A DNA stretch of 64,000 nucleotides from Flavobacterium frigoris (GTDB lineage: Bacteria; Bacteroidota; Bacteroidia; Flavobacteriales; Flavobacteriaceae). The notes under the pieces were generated by a model. The model worked only from the letters and a program-made list of their open reading frames with translations. It did no database searches and was not told where the DNA came from. The DNA lies in assembly GCF_900111075.1 (NCBI RefSeq), contig NZ_FOFZ01000009.1, positions 62,001 to 126,000 of the forward strand. The letters are read 5' to 3'. Both the position numbers and the translations under genes were made by a program. Below, piece by piece: positions 8,337-16,663 of the stretch (positions within the stretch are counted from its first letter, which is position 1; every line of letters begins with the position of its first letter).

Positions 8337-8433
8337 GGTTTATTAAGGTAAATGTTCATTAATTAATGAATAAATATCAATTAATTAATTAATAGATAAA
8401 GTCAATTGATTACTTTACAATTTGTTGACTTAT

Positions 8434-9192
8434 TTAAATTGAAATAATAGCTTTATCATTGAATCCAACATTTTCATTGTATTTGATGTATCCTAATTGA
8501 TTGGTTAGTAGTTTTGTGTTTTCAATTTCAAAATCACCAACATTGCAATGATGATGTCCATAAATCCAATAATCGATAGTATTATTTTCTATAAAGAGAT
8601 CTAAGTTTGTTGCGAAGGCTTCATTGATTTTGCTGTCGGCATATTTTTCAGGATAATTGACAAATGTTGGCGCATGATGTGTTACTACAATTGTTTTCTC
8701 ATTAGCAGTTTCCTGTACTGCTTTTTTAATAAATGCCAAACTTTCTTGATGCAGGATGTTATAATCATCCGGATTGAATAAACGATTCTTGTATTTAATT
8801 ACTTTAAAGTCAGAAAGACTTTCTTTAATAAGCCACTGTCTTAAAGGCGAAATGTTAGACCATAAAGTTGAAAAAATCAGATTAACACCTGAAATTTCTT
8901 TAACGCAATTGTTTACTAAAAAAATATTGTGACGGATTTGCTCCTCTAAAACACCACTTTTTTCTGTAATGTTGTAATAGTAATATTCGTGATTTCCGGG
9001 TATCCAAAAAGTCATTTTAAAATGCTCTGAAATGTAATCGAAGAAATCCTGATGTTCATCCATTAAGGCAAACGGCACTATATCACCAGCTAAAATTAGA
9101 ATATCCGCTGCTGGTTTAATAGGATTTTGAACTATATACTTTTTGTTGTCTGGGAACTCTAGATGTAGGTCGGAACAATATTGGATTTTCAT
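8434..9192 (-). CDS. Calcineurin-like metallophosphoesterase
   Basis: 252 residues with the full set of metallophosphoesterase motifs in order: CSDLHLEF near the N-terminus, LAGDIV, WIPGNHEYYY, VTHHAPTF and YGHHH. These bind a dinuclear metal centre that hydrolyses phosphomonoesters or phosphodiesters. There is no signal peptide, so it is cytosolic. The substrate cannot be read from sequence. It lies on the same strand between the AbiE-like operon and other cargo genes, so it may be a defence or nucleotide-signal enzyme, but it could also be an independent cargo gene. Confidence 0.85.
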   Translation of the reverse strand: MKIQYCSDLHLEFPDNKKYIVQNPIKPAADILILAGDIVPFALMDEHQDFFDYISEHFKMTFWIPGNHEYYYYNITEKSGVLEEQIRHNIFLVNNCVKEISGVNLIFSTLWSNISPLRQWLIKESLSDFKVIKYKNRLFNPDDYNILHQESLAFIKKAVQETANEKTIVVTHHAPTFVNYPEKYADSKINEAFATNLDLFIENNTIDYWIYGHHHCNVGDFEIENTKLLTNQLGYIKYNENVGFNDKAIISI

Positions 9193-9272
9193 GCGAAGTA
9201 GGTTATTTAGTTTTTAAAAAATAAGAAATTTCCTTTTCTAAGTTAGAGAGTTTTGACGTAGATCAAAAATCT

Positions 9273-9764
9273 TTAATCTTCCTTATCAAAAAAATCGTCA
9301 ATATCAAAATCATCTTCTTCAAACCGATCAATCTCGTTAGGAGGGATGGCTCCAGGTGGATTGAATAGACACCGTTCATCCCATATGTGGTTGTTAGTAT
9401 CAAAACCATTTACCCAATCGATGAATAGCAATTTGAATTCATCGAGTTCTTTCCGGATGAGTGTTACATATTCTAAATCTTTGTAGCTTTCATAAAAACG
9501 TAAACTACCCACTTGTACATACAATTGCATGGCATGATCTCTAATAATAGCGGCGTTTTGCATGCGAATACTATATAAGTCGCCACCTTCAGCCCCAGCT
9601 ATTTTAGCAGGAATGATCATTGCATTAGCTCGCATAAATTCTTTTGTATGCTGAATATACTCGTCCTCTTCGGGTAAAGAAGCCATCAAGCTTTCTACTA
9701 ATTGGAAAATTAGTTCTGCTTTTTGGTAGATGGGCAAGTTTTTGGTTTTATCTAAGCGGGACAT
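9273..9764 (-). CDS. Four-helix-bundle-like protein (23S rRNA IVS-protein type)
   Basis: 163 residues, predicted almost all helical. The central pattern ANAMIIPAKIAGAEGGDLYS, followed by an A-x(10)-L.V..L helix and a hydrophobic C-terminal helix, resembles four helix bundle proteins of the 23S rRNA intervening-sequence family. Those commonly have IP.NIAEG at this point. The tail (about 145-163) is very acidic (EEDDFDIDDFFDKED). Function is unknown. The neighbours are the phosphoesterase downstream and an uncharacterised 269-residue protein upstream. Confidence 0.5.
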   Translation of the reverse strand: MSRLDKTKNLPIYQKAELIFQLVESLMASLPEEDEYIQHTKEFMRANAMIIPAKIAGAEGGDLYSIRMQNAAIIRDHAMQLYVQVGSLRFYESYKDLEYVTLIRKELDEFKLLFIDWVNGFDTNNHIWDERCLFNPPGAIPPNEIDRFEEDDFDIDDFFDKED

Positions 9765-9930
9765 GGTTGATTGGTTATTTAGGTGTACTGGAATTTGGTT
9801 TGTAATTTTGGAACGGATTACAAATCCCCTCCATCGGAAAGTTGTATTGTAAAATAATTGTTTTTCATGCCCGACATATAACTAACATCTAAATGTACTT
9901 TTTTCATCGTTAGCTATTTAGGAACAAAAG

Positions 9931-10740
9931 TTACATCATATCTTTTATATCCTCAAAATCATCCATAAAACCTATTTTTATTTCATCCAATAATTTCATT
10001 CTCCATAGATATTGCTTGTCCAAAACTGATTGAGAAATAGAAATCAAACAATCTCCTAATTTTTCCAGAATGTGCTTTTCTAAACTTTTCCATGTAAATT
10101 CACTTTCTGACCCTTGACCAACACCTTCCAAAAACTTGCTTTGATCATTGACATAGTAGAGTTTGTCTCCACCTAATAAACAAGTTAATTTTGCTTTTTG
10201 TAGTCGATAATTTTTAAAACAATCTTCATCAAATCCGTTTCTTTCTTGAATTGTACTGCACAATGTCCACCAACGTGCATAATAGTCAAAATCATTACTT
10301 ACTATCTTATCGTAAATAGTGAGATGGTTGTATTCATCAAATTCAAAAAAAGGTTCAAAATCGTATTCTGCTATAAGAATACCTCTTTTCTCTTCTTCAA
10401 TTCTTTCATGATTGGGCAACGGTTTTGTGTCATCTGGTTCGGACCAGTTCCAATAGCTTTTCATTTGAAACAAGGCGTCACCATGTTTTTCAAAAAGCAA
10501 TTTCTGTTGATAATTGCAGGAAAGCAATCTATATTTTTTTTTGAAAGGTGTTTTTTCAATACTACCCAAGGACACAAAATCTTCTTCAATGTCGTGGCCG
10601 AGCAGATCAGTGTAAACTTGGTGGCTATAATAACCAAATTCAATGGTATAACCGAAACGATTGGCCAAATCATTAGCCAATGCTTCAATACTACTTAGGT
10701 TTAAATTGTGATTGCTTAAGGTAGAAATATCGCAGCCCAT
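9931..10740 (-). CDS. Uncharacterised protein, 269 aa
   Basis: I do not recognise a family. The protein is soluble and rich in aromatic and acidic residues, with no signal peptide or membrane segment. It begins MGCDISTLSNHNLNLSSIEA and has a WNWSEPDD segment near residue 100. Base composition and codon use match the neighbours, and the frame is uninterrupted, so it is probably a real gene. It stands alone between a four-helix-bundle protein and the SIR2 defence gene, with 69-166 bp gaps. A role in the same defence cargo is possible but rests only on position. Confidence 0.5.
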   Translation of the reverse strand: MGCDISTLSNHNLNLSSIEALANDLANRFGYTIEFGYYSHQVYTDLLGHDIEEDFVSLGSIEKTPFKKKYRLLSCNYQQKLLFEKHGDALFQMKSYWNWSEPDDTKPLPNHERIEEEKRGILIAEYDFEPFFEFDEYNHLTIYDKIVSNDFDYYARWWTLCSTIQERNGFDEDCFKNYRLQKAKLTCLLGGDKLYYVNDQSKFLEGVGQGSESEFTWKSLEKHILEKLGDCLISISQSVLDKQYLWRMKLLDEIKIGFMDDFEDIKDMM

Positions 10741-10809
10741 AACTCTTGTTTTTAAGTCAATTTATATGATTGTGGAACTAATCTACAAGTTCGAAAATCT
10801 AATGTTTTA

Positions 10810-12687
10810 TTAATTTGAAATAATTGTTTTTTGGTCGCTATATTGAATTTGCATTGAATTTGACTTACTCTTCAATTCTATAACTGTAGTTTTTTGATCT
10901 ATTACATCTTGTTTATTAGCTATGTAAGCATCCTGAAGGATGTGATGTTTGTAGCCAATTTTAAAATCTAAACTGTGTAAATTATAAATCGATACTTCTT
11001 GATTTGAATAGAAAGACACCCATTCATTTGTGGTCGCTTTAAGCATATTATTTATTTGCTTTTCATCATAGTCATTTAAATTTAAACCGAGGAAATCAAC
11101 ATTTTGAAACTTTTTCTCAATGTATGTAATTATTCTTTCAACAGTCTTTTTATTTAGTTCTTCCCAAACAATATTGCTGAATTTCACAGCGAAATGTTGC
11201 TCAATTTTTTTTAGTTTCTGAAAGTAATCTAAAAGAAATTTGGCGTCAAAAGAATCTTCTTCAAATTTTATTTTATTATCGTAGGTATAAAACAGTTTGT
11301 CATCTTTAAAGAGTCTAAATTTTTGATTATTAGTTATTCTTGAAAATATATTGTAAAAGTGTAAGCCGCTTTTTACAGATGAAATCAGTTTGTTTGGAAG
11401 AATCTCAATTTTATATTGTGTATTGTCGTCATTAAAAATCATTTCTATAATTACCGTAAAGTCAACAAACATAATTTTCATTTGAGATTTGTTTTCTTCG
11501 GGATTAATTATAAAAATCTCCATTTTATAATTGTCTAGCTCAAAACCATCTTCAAAAACAAATTCAAAATTACCATGAATGTCAGGAATTTTCTTTATCA
11601 AGAATTTTTTTACATTGTCTCCGTTCGAAATTCTAATGTCATTGAAAAAATGACTAAACTCTCTAATTGTTTCTGAATCTAAAATAACATCATCAAAGCT
11701 TTTCCCTCTTAAGGCTTTTAATATTCCCTCTCTTTTATCATCAGGTAATTCAAGATTAAATTTTATTTCAGTCTTTCCTAGACCTTGTAATGAAAAAAAT
11801 TTTCCAATTTGTAGAGTATTTTTACGTTTGCTAATTTGAAAATCAATTTGATTTAGTTTTCCAAAATCAAATGCAGTATCTGCGGTACCATTACCTCTAG
11901 ATAACCCCGGAATATAATTCAATTTTAAATCTTCGTAGATCTCTTTAATCAAGTCTTCCCCTGTACTTTCGATATAATTAATTTTAGATTTTTCTAAAAA
12001 TTTCTTCTTAACTAAATTAATAGATGGCGCGACGAAGTAAAGTTCTTTGCCGTGATCACCCAATTCACGTAAGATTCTTTCAAACAAGACCATCATATTT
12101 GAATCTTCTAAAGAGTAACCAATAAATAAAATATGGTTTGATACTAATCTATCTTTTACAGCGGTCCAAAAAACGGTTTCCGCTTTATTTTCAATGAAAA
12201 AATTATTGTAGTCAGATTTCGTAAGAATGATGTTTTTTGTATCTGATAGATCACCATGTATCTTAAACAATAATTGCTTTTTTGAATCGACAATAGAATA
12301 GTCTGAACTTCTCCGAATTACTTCTAGATTTCTGTTTGTTCTTTCAAATAGATCATCATAATTGGTAGTTATCACAGTTTTTATTTGTGGTATTTTAGCA
12401 AGTAGGTTATGAGTTTCCGTAGAAATAGGATCTTTTTGAAACTCTTTCTTTAAAATCTCAATTATGAAGTTTTTATTACCGTTTTTAAGGTTATAGATGT
12501 CTTCAGTTATTTGAAGTAAATCAGAGTTGAGTTGAACTTCATCCTGTTGGCTGGTAGTTAGCTTGTTGTGCATTATTTTAGCTAAGTCTTTGCCTGAAGG
12601 ATATCCAGCATACATTGACATGCCTGCACCAGCAAATAATAATACTTCTTCTTTCCTGATTAACTCAAAAAGTCTTTCTTTTTCCAT
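10810..12687 (-). CDS. SIR2-domain anti-phage-type protein
   Basis: 625 residues. The N-terminal SIR2-like domain (about 1-260) has the NAD-binding motif LLFAGAGMSMYAGYPSG, then TTNYDDLFE, KIHGDL and FIGYSLEDSN. The C-terminal part of about 360 residues has no motif I can name. SIR2 domains of this prokaryotic class are NADases that deplete NAD+ on phage infection in several defence systems (for example Thoeris ThsA, DSR, SIR2-HerA). It is 9 bp downstream of the restriction-modification gene and on the same strand, so the two are probably co-expressed. It could be the abortive arm if restriction fails. Confidence 0.8.
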   Translation of the reverse strand: MEKERLFELIRKEEVLLFAGAGMSMYAGYPSGKDLAKIMHNKLTTSQQDEVQLNSDLLQITEDIYNLKNGNKNFIIEILKKEFQKDPISTETHNLLAKIPQIKTVITTNYDDLFERTNRNLEVIRRSSDYSIVDSKKQLLFKIHGDLSDTKNIILTKSDYNNFFIENKAETVFWTAVKDRLVSNHILFIGYSLEDSNMMVLFERILRELGDHGKELYFVAPSINLVKKKFLEKSKINYIESTGEDLIKEIYEDLKLNYIPGLSRGNGTADTAFDFGKLNQIDFQISKRKNTLQIGKFFSLQGLGKTEIKFNLELPDDKREGILKALRGKSFDDVILDSETIREFSHFFNDIRISNGDNVKKFLIKKIPDIHGNFEFVFEDGFELDNYKMEIFIINPEENKSQMKIMFVDFTVIIEMIFNDDNTQYKIEILPNKLISSVKSGLHFYNIFSRITNNQKFRLFKDDKLFYTYDNKIKFEEDSFDAKFLLDYFQKLKKIEQHFAVKFSNIVWEELNKKTVERIITYIEKKFQNVDFLGLNLNDYDEKQINNMLKATTNEWVSFYSNQEVSIYNLHSLDFKIGYKHHILQDAYIANKQDVIDQKTTVIELKSKSNSMQIQYSDQKTIISN

Positions 12688-12696
12688 TTTTAAATA

Positions 12697-15600
12697 TTAA
12701 ATCCCAATTTTATCAATCTCCTTCATAATCCTATCCGTCTCAAATAAGGCCACAATCATTTTTTGGTAATTCAATATGTCTTCAAATGATAATTCACGCT
12801 CCTTGCGGTCTTTGAGCCATTTTTGAGCGGGTTGGTAGCCACCGATATAAAAGTTCCATGCGGTTTCTGGAACGTTATCAAAATATTGCGTGTCGTTGAT
12901 GTACACACGTCCCATTAGGTAAGGTGGATCGTTGTGTGAGATGGTACTATCTTCATCAACCATGCAACGCTCTACATACTTTGGTTTCCCCACAATATTA
13001 TCTCCATCTTCGGGATACTCTGTGATATAATTTTCTACTGTTTCGCTTTCTAGTAAATGCAACTGACGCAATTGACCACCGAGTTCCACTAAATCGTAAA
13101 ACTTTCGTAGATCAGTAGGATAAGGCACTCGTGGAAAATCGATTTTCAAGAATTCTTTGTAAGTTTCACGATAGCTTGGCGAATGCAAAACTGCATAGAT
13201 GTAATCTAGAATATTTAGCGGTGTCAATTGGTTAGTTTCTACCGTAACTCCTGCAGGAGCTTCTTCTGGTGTAAAAAACAAGACCAAACCATCTGCAAAT
13301 TTCTTGACTATTTCCATGTTTAAATTAGGAACGCGCTCGTGAGTTTCTAATAGGTTTTGTTGGGTATTGGTTTCGGGATAGAGGTAGAGAGGGAATACTG
13401 TACCGCCTCCACGATAATATATATTTTGATCAGAAATTGTATTAGTGACAAATGATAAATTCCATTGCATACTACCAACTGCTTGACCTTGTCTTCCTGA
13501 GATTAAAGCAAAATTATTTCCTGATTTTAGATTTCGCATAATCCTATTTTGACTGTAAGCAAAAAAACCTTTTGAATTTCCTGTAAAAAATGTCCAGCGA
13601 TTATCAAATGGCCGGTATGTAATCATTTTGAAATTACTACTTTCTTTGTTTTCTCTTAAATCTTGAATAGCTTTCGATAAAATCCAATCTCTACTATCTG
13701 CTTTAACATTGTATTTTATTTTTACTTCATTTTCATCTAAGTTTTTAAAATCTTCAATTCTTTCAGTTAGTTGTGATTTATTAAAATCAATAGAAATATT
13801 GTCGTTTTTTGAAAGTACTCCCAAAGAGTTTTCTGGGAAACAATCGATGATATGAAATCCTTTTTCATATTCAACTTGCTCATCGAAATTTTTATCTGTA
13901 AAAAAATAATTGGGAGATTCGTTTGATAATTTTTTGAAATTGATGGATTTTAATGAATTGTCCATTAGGAAATTATATTTCATTTCACGTTTTCCAAATA
14001 AATCGAAATGAAAAACTTGACCTAGTTCGTCGACTCTCTTTTTTCCTGTTTTTATAAATAGGTTTATTGAAACACCTTGCTTAATGTCAAAAATATTTGC
14101 ATCTTTACTTCCGTCTGGGGCGATTTCTTTTTTAGTGTTATTGCCATGCAAATCAATAGTGTAGATCTTATCATAAGTCTTTAATAAATTCCAACGCATT
14201 CCTCTAAAAGTAGGGTTGTCTAGAAAACCATGAGGATTGATAAATGCCAAAATCCCCTCCCCATTTTTGTCAATAAAATGTTGTCCAAAACGCATGAATT
14301 TTACATAATCATCATTTATAAATTTAGAGTTTTTTTCTTTTAATTTCTCCTTTCCTCCTGGTTCTTTTTTATAATCTTCCATCAGGTTTGTAATCCATTC
14401 GCCTTTGTTGGCGCTTTCGCCACTATACGGTGGATTTCCAATCACCACCATCACAGGCGCATCACGCTTAATAGCATTAGCTTGGTCTGCTTCATCAGAT
14501 AGCCACGAACTAAATAAAGTTTGGGTATCAGGATGTGCTTCTTCTAGCGAGTTGGTCAAGAAAATACGAAATCGTTGGTCGTCGGTTGGTTTATAACCTG
14601 TTTCAGTAAGCAACATATCCATTTTAAGATGTGCCATCGCATAACTCGCCATTAACAACTCAAAACCATTCAAACGAGGAATCAAGTCGTTGGTTACATA
14701 TTTACTCCAAAAGCCTTGTTGTCCTTTAAATTTTTGGTGAATGTGTTTGACTACTTCTGCCAAAAATGTTCCTGTTCCTGTGGCTGGGTCTAGAATTTGT
14801 ACTTTGTGAACTTCGATTTCGGTTTCTACTTCTACAATTTTCGATTTGGCTCCTGTACCTGTTTGGGTAACAGCTTTCTTTTTGATTTTAGTTTTAGAGG
14901 TGTCTGCTAATCCTTGCGGTAAGTTGAATTCGGTTTTCAAAATATCATCTACGGCACGCACAATAAAATTCACCACCGGTTGCGGTGTGTACCAGACTCC
15001 ACGTGCTTTGCGCAATGCAGGGTTGTATTCGCCCAAGAAGGTTTCGTAAAAGTGTACTACCGGATCTTCTTGTTTGGTGCTTTTACCAAAATTTTTCATA
15101 ATCTGAGACACATCGGTCGCTAGGAAAATGTTGACCAATTCGTCTACAATCCAAACTAAACGAGTATCCAAGTCGTAACCCGCAATGTCTTGAAATAGTT
15201 TTCGTAAGAACGGGTTCGATTTCGGGATTAAGTCGGCAGCTTCCATTCTGGAAAACGTAGGTAAGGTTGGATCATGATAGCGTGCTGCAAACATTCCATA
15301 AGCAATGGTTTGAGAGTAGATGTCTGAGAATGATTTGTTGTCAATATCGTGAATCAGCATTTGTTGAAACGATAACATCTGGGATTTTAACTGCGATCGT
15401 TTGTTCTCTACATCATCGTTGTTCAAAGATTTTTCGATAACATCAGCCATCAATCTTGCCTTTCCTGCCATCATTTGTGCCAGCTTCGTTGGCGATTTTA
15501 TGCTTTGTGAAACTACTTCAGCAAAATTTTGAATAAGATTATTGAATTGTTCGAAGTTTTCGGGAAGTGGAACAATGATTCCTTCTTCTATAGTAGCAAT

Positions 15601-16011
15601 TGCGATTTTGGTAATGAATTGTCCATCTTTATAGAAATGAAAATCCATATAATCCGTAAAAATAAGGTTCGATAATCCTGATTTGTATCGGTCAAATTGC
15701 TCTTTTAAGGTTTTGCTCTTTAAGTCTACCCCAATGTCCTTGGCTTCAATATACCCTAACGGAATGTCTTTACGAGTTAAGACATAATCAGGTGCTCCAC
15801 AGGCTACACGAGCGGGTTCATTAGTCACTAAAACATCAGGCAAGATCGCCATTAATAGATTTTGTAAATCTCCACGATACGAATGTTCGCGAGCGTTTCC
15901 GGTTTGAAATAGGGTATTTATTTTGCTAATGTATTGTTGAAGGGTCATTGTTTTACTTTTTTCGGCTGGTTGTTTTATCTTTCTAATAGATATTTTAATT
16001 TGCAGCTTCAT
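12697..16011 (-). CDS. Type ISP/IIG-like restriction-modification enzyme without helicase
   Basis: 1104 residues in one polypeptide. The N-terminal nuclease pattern is PD-(D/E)xK: GAPDYVL then GYIEAKD. A helical linker follows, then a gamma-type N6-adenine methyltransferase with motif I DPATGTGTFLAEVV (near residue 407) and catalytic motif IV NPPYSGE (near 525). The remainder is a target-recognition region. It cuts and methylates DNA with the same protein. Classical type ISP enzymes carry a helicase between nuclease and methylase, and none is seen here. The likely true start is Met22 (MTLQQYISKINTLF, at 15948), as family members begin near there. It is paired with the SIR2 gene. Confidence 0.85.
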   Translation of the reverse strand: MKLQIKISIRKIKQPAEKSKTMTLQQYISKINTLFQTGNAREHSYRGDLQNLLMAILPDVLVTNEPARVACGAPDYVLTRKDIPLGYIEAKDIGVDLKSKTLKEQFDRYKSGLSNLIFTDYMDFHFYKDGQFITKIAIATIEEGIIVPLPENFEQFNNLIQNFAEVVSQSIKSPTKLAQMMAGKARLMADVIEKSLNNDDVENKRSQLKSQMLSFQQMLIHDIDNKSFSDIYSQTIAYGMFAARYHDPTLPTFSRMEAADLIPKSNPFLRKLFQDIAGYDLDTRLVWIVDELVNIFLATDVSQIMKNFGKSTKQEDPVVHFYETFLGEYNPALRKARGVWYTPQPVVNFIVRAVDDILKTEFNLPQGLADTSKTKIKKKAVTQTGTGAKSKIVEVETEIEVHKVQILDPATGTGTFLAEVVKHIHQKFKGQQGFWSKYVTNDLIPRLNGFELLMASYAMAHLKMDMLLTETGYKPTDDQRFRIFLTNSLEEAHPDTQTLFSSWLSDEADQANAIKRDAPVMVVIGNPPYSGESANKGEWITNLMEDYKKEPGGKEKLKEKNSKFINDDYVKFMRFGQHFIDKNGEGILAFINPHGFLDNPTFRGMRWNLLKTYDKIYTIDLHGNNTKKEIAPDGSKDANIFDIKQGVSINLFIKTGKKRVDELGQVFHFDLFGKREMKYNFLMDNSLKSINFKKLSNESPNYFFTDKNFDEQVEYEKGFHIIDCFPENSLGVLSKNDNISIDFNKSQLTERIEDFKNLDENEVKIKYNVKADSRDWILSKAIQDLRENKESSNFKMITYRPFDNRWTFFTGNSKGFFAYSQNRIMRNLKSGNNFALISGRQGQAVGSMQWNLSFVTNTISDQNIYYRGGGTVFPLYLYPETNTQQNLLETHERVPNLNMEIVKKFADGLVLFFTPEEAPAGVTVETNQLTPLNILDYIYAVLHSPSYRETYKEFLKIDFPRVPYPTDLRKFYDLVELGGQLRQLHLLESETVENYITEYPEDGDNIVGKPKYVERCMVDEDSTISHNDPPYLMGRVYINDTQYFDNVPETAWNFYIGGYQPAQKWLKDRKERELSFEDILNYQKMIVALFETDRIMKEIDKIGI

Positions 16012-16317
16012 TTTGCTGGCTTAAATATTTCTTGAGAACTGAAGGCTGGAATAATGACATGGCTAACGCTTTTATTCGACTTTAAAAATAGGGATTTTTT
16101 CTGAATAATATTGGGTTGATTGTCGTGAGTTTTGAACAGCTTTAGGGAATTTAAAAGGAACTTATTATCTTTGCAGGATAGCATGTGTAAAGCCCTTGTG
16201 AATGAAGTTTTTACACATAGAAAATACTTCTTGTGGCTAGAAAATAGATTTCTGTAAAGATTTTATATTCATTTCCGGAATGTTTTATTTTTCAAGAGCC
16301 TTATCCATCAACTCCCG
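16012..16317. other. Spacer between restriction gene and hipA remnant
   Basis: No supportable gene. A plus-strand TATCTTTG (16166-16173) matches the Bacteroidota -7 box, but nothing downstream of it is coding. It may be left over from a lost gene. The minus-strand promoter of the restriction enzyme should lie here but I cannot place it. Confidence 0.4.
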
Positions 16318-16655
16318 TTATACTCTAGAAAAACAAATTTCTTTATCTATTAATTTCCAATTGCTTACTGCAGTTAGGATTTGATTAATTATTTCGTCCA
16401 TTTTTATCTAATCTAATCTGAAATATTCTCCCACACTTTTAGCTAATTTGAAATTCAACGCATCATTATCCAGATCAATGTTTATAGCTGGGCCGTATTT
16501 GTCTATAAATGAATTGAGGTCTTAGGTCTATCATAGTATCCACCCTTCTTTGGTAAAGAGAAATCCATAGTTTCGAAAATGGTCGTCAGTGTTTGAAATT
16601 AAATAATTAACAGTAGTTGATATGGATTAGTTAGATTTGCCAGATCATCGATATT
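16318..16655 (-). pseudogene. Remnant of a HipA-like toxin kinase (C-terminal part)
   Basis: Broken frames on the minus strand spell pieces of HipA in the right order. First comes NYLISNTDDHFRNYGFLFTK with EGW (HipA signature 'LISNTDDHLRN'), then INIDLDNDALNFKLAKSVGE with YFRLD. Last comes MDEIINQILTAVSNWKLIDK. Stops and frame changes separate them, and the N-terminal two thirds is missing. HipA is a serine/threonine kinase toxin of type II systems. No hipB is seen. This is a decayed gene next to the mobilisation genes. Confidence 0.75.
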
Positions 16656-16663
16656 CTTTTCAA

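Noticed and set aside
10246..10698. 150-residue frame on the plus strand
   Set aside because: It lies antisense inside the 269-residue gene and has a composition typical of a reverse shadow.
16166..16173. TATCTTTG box as an active promoter
   Set aside because: No -33 TTG at the right distance and no gene downstream before the opposing hipA remnant.
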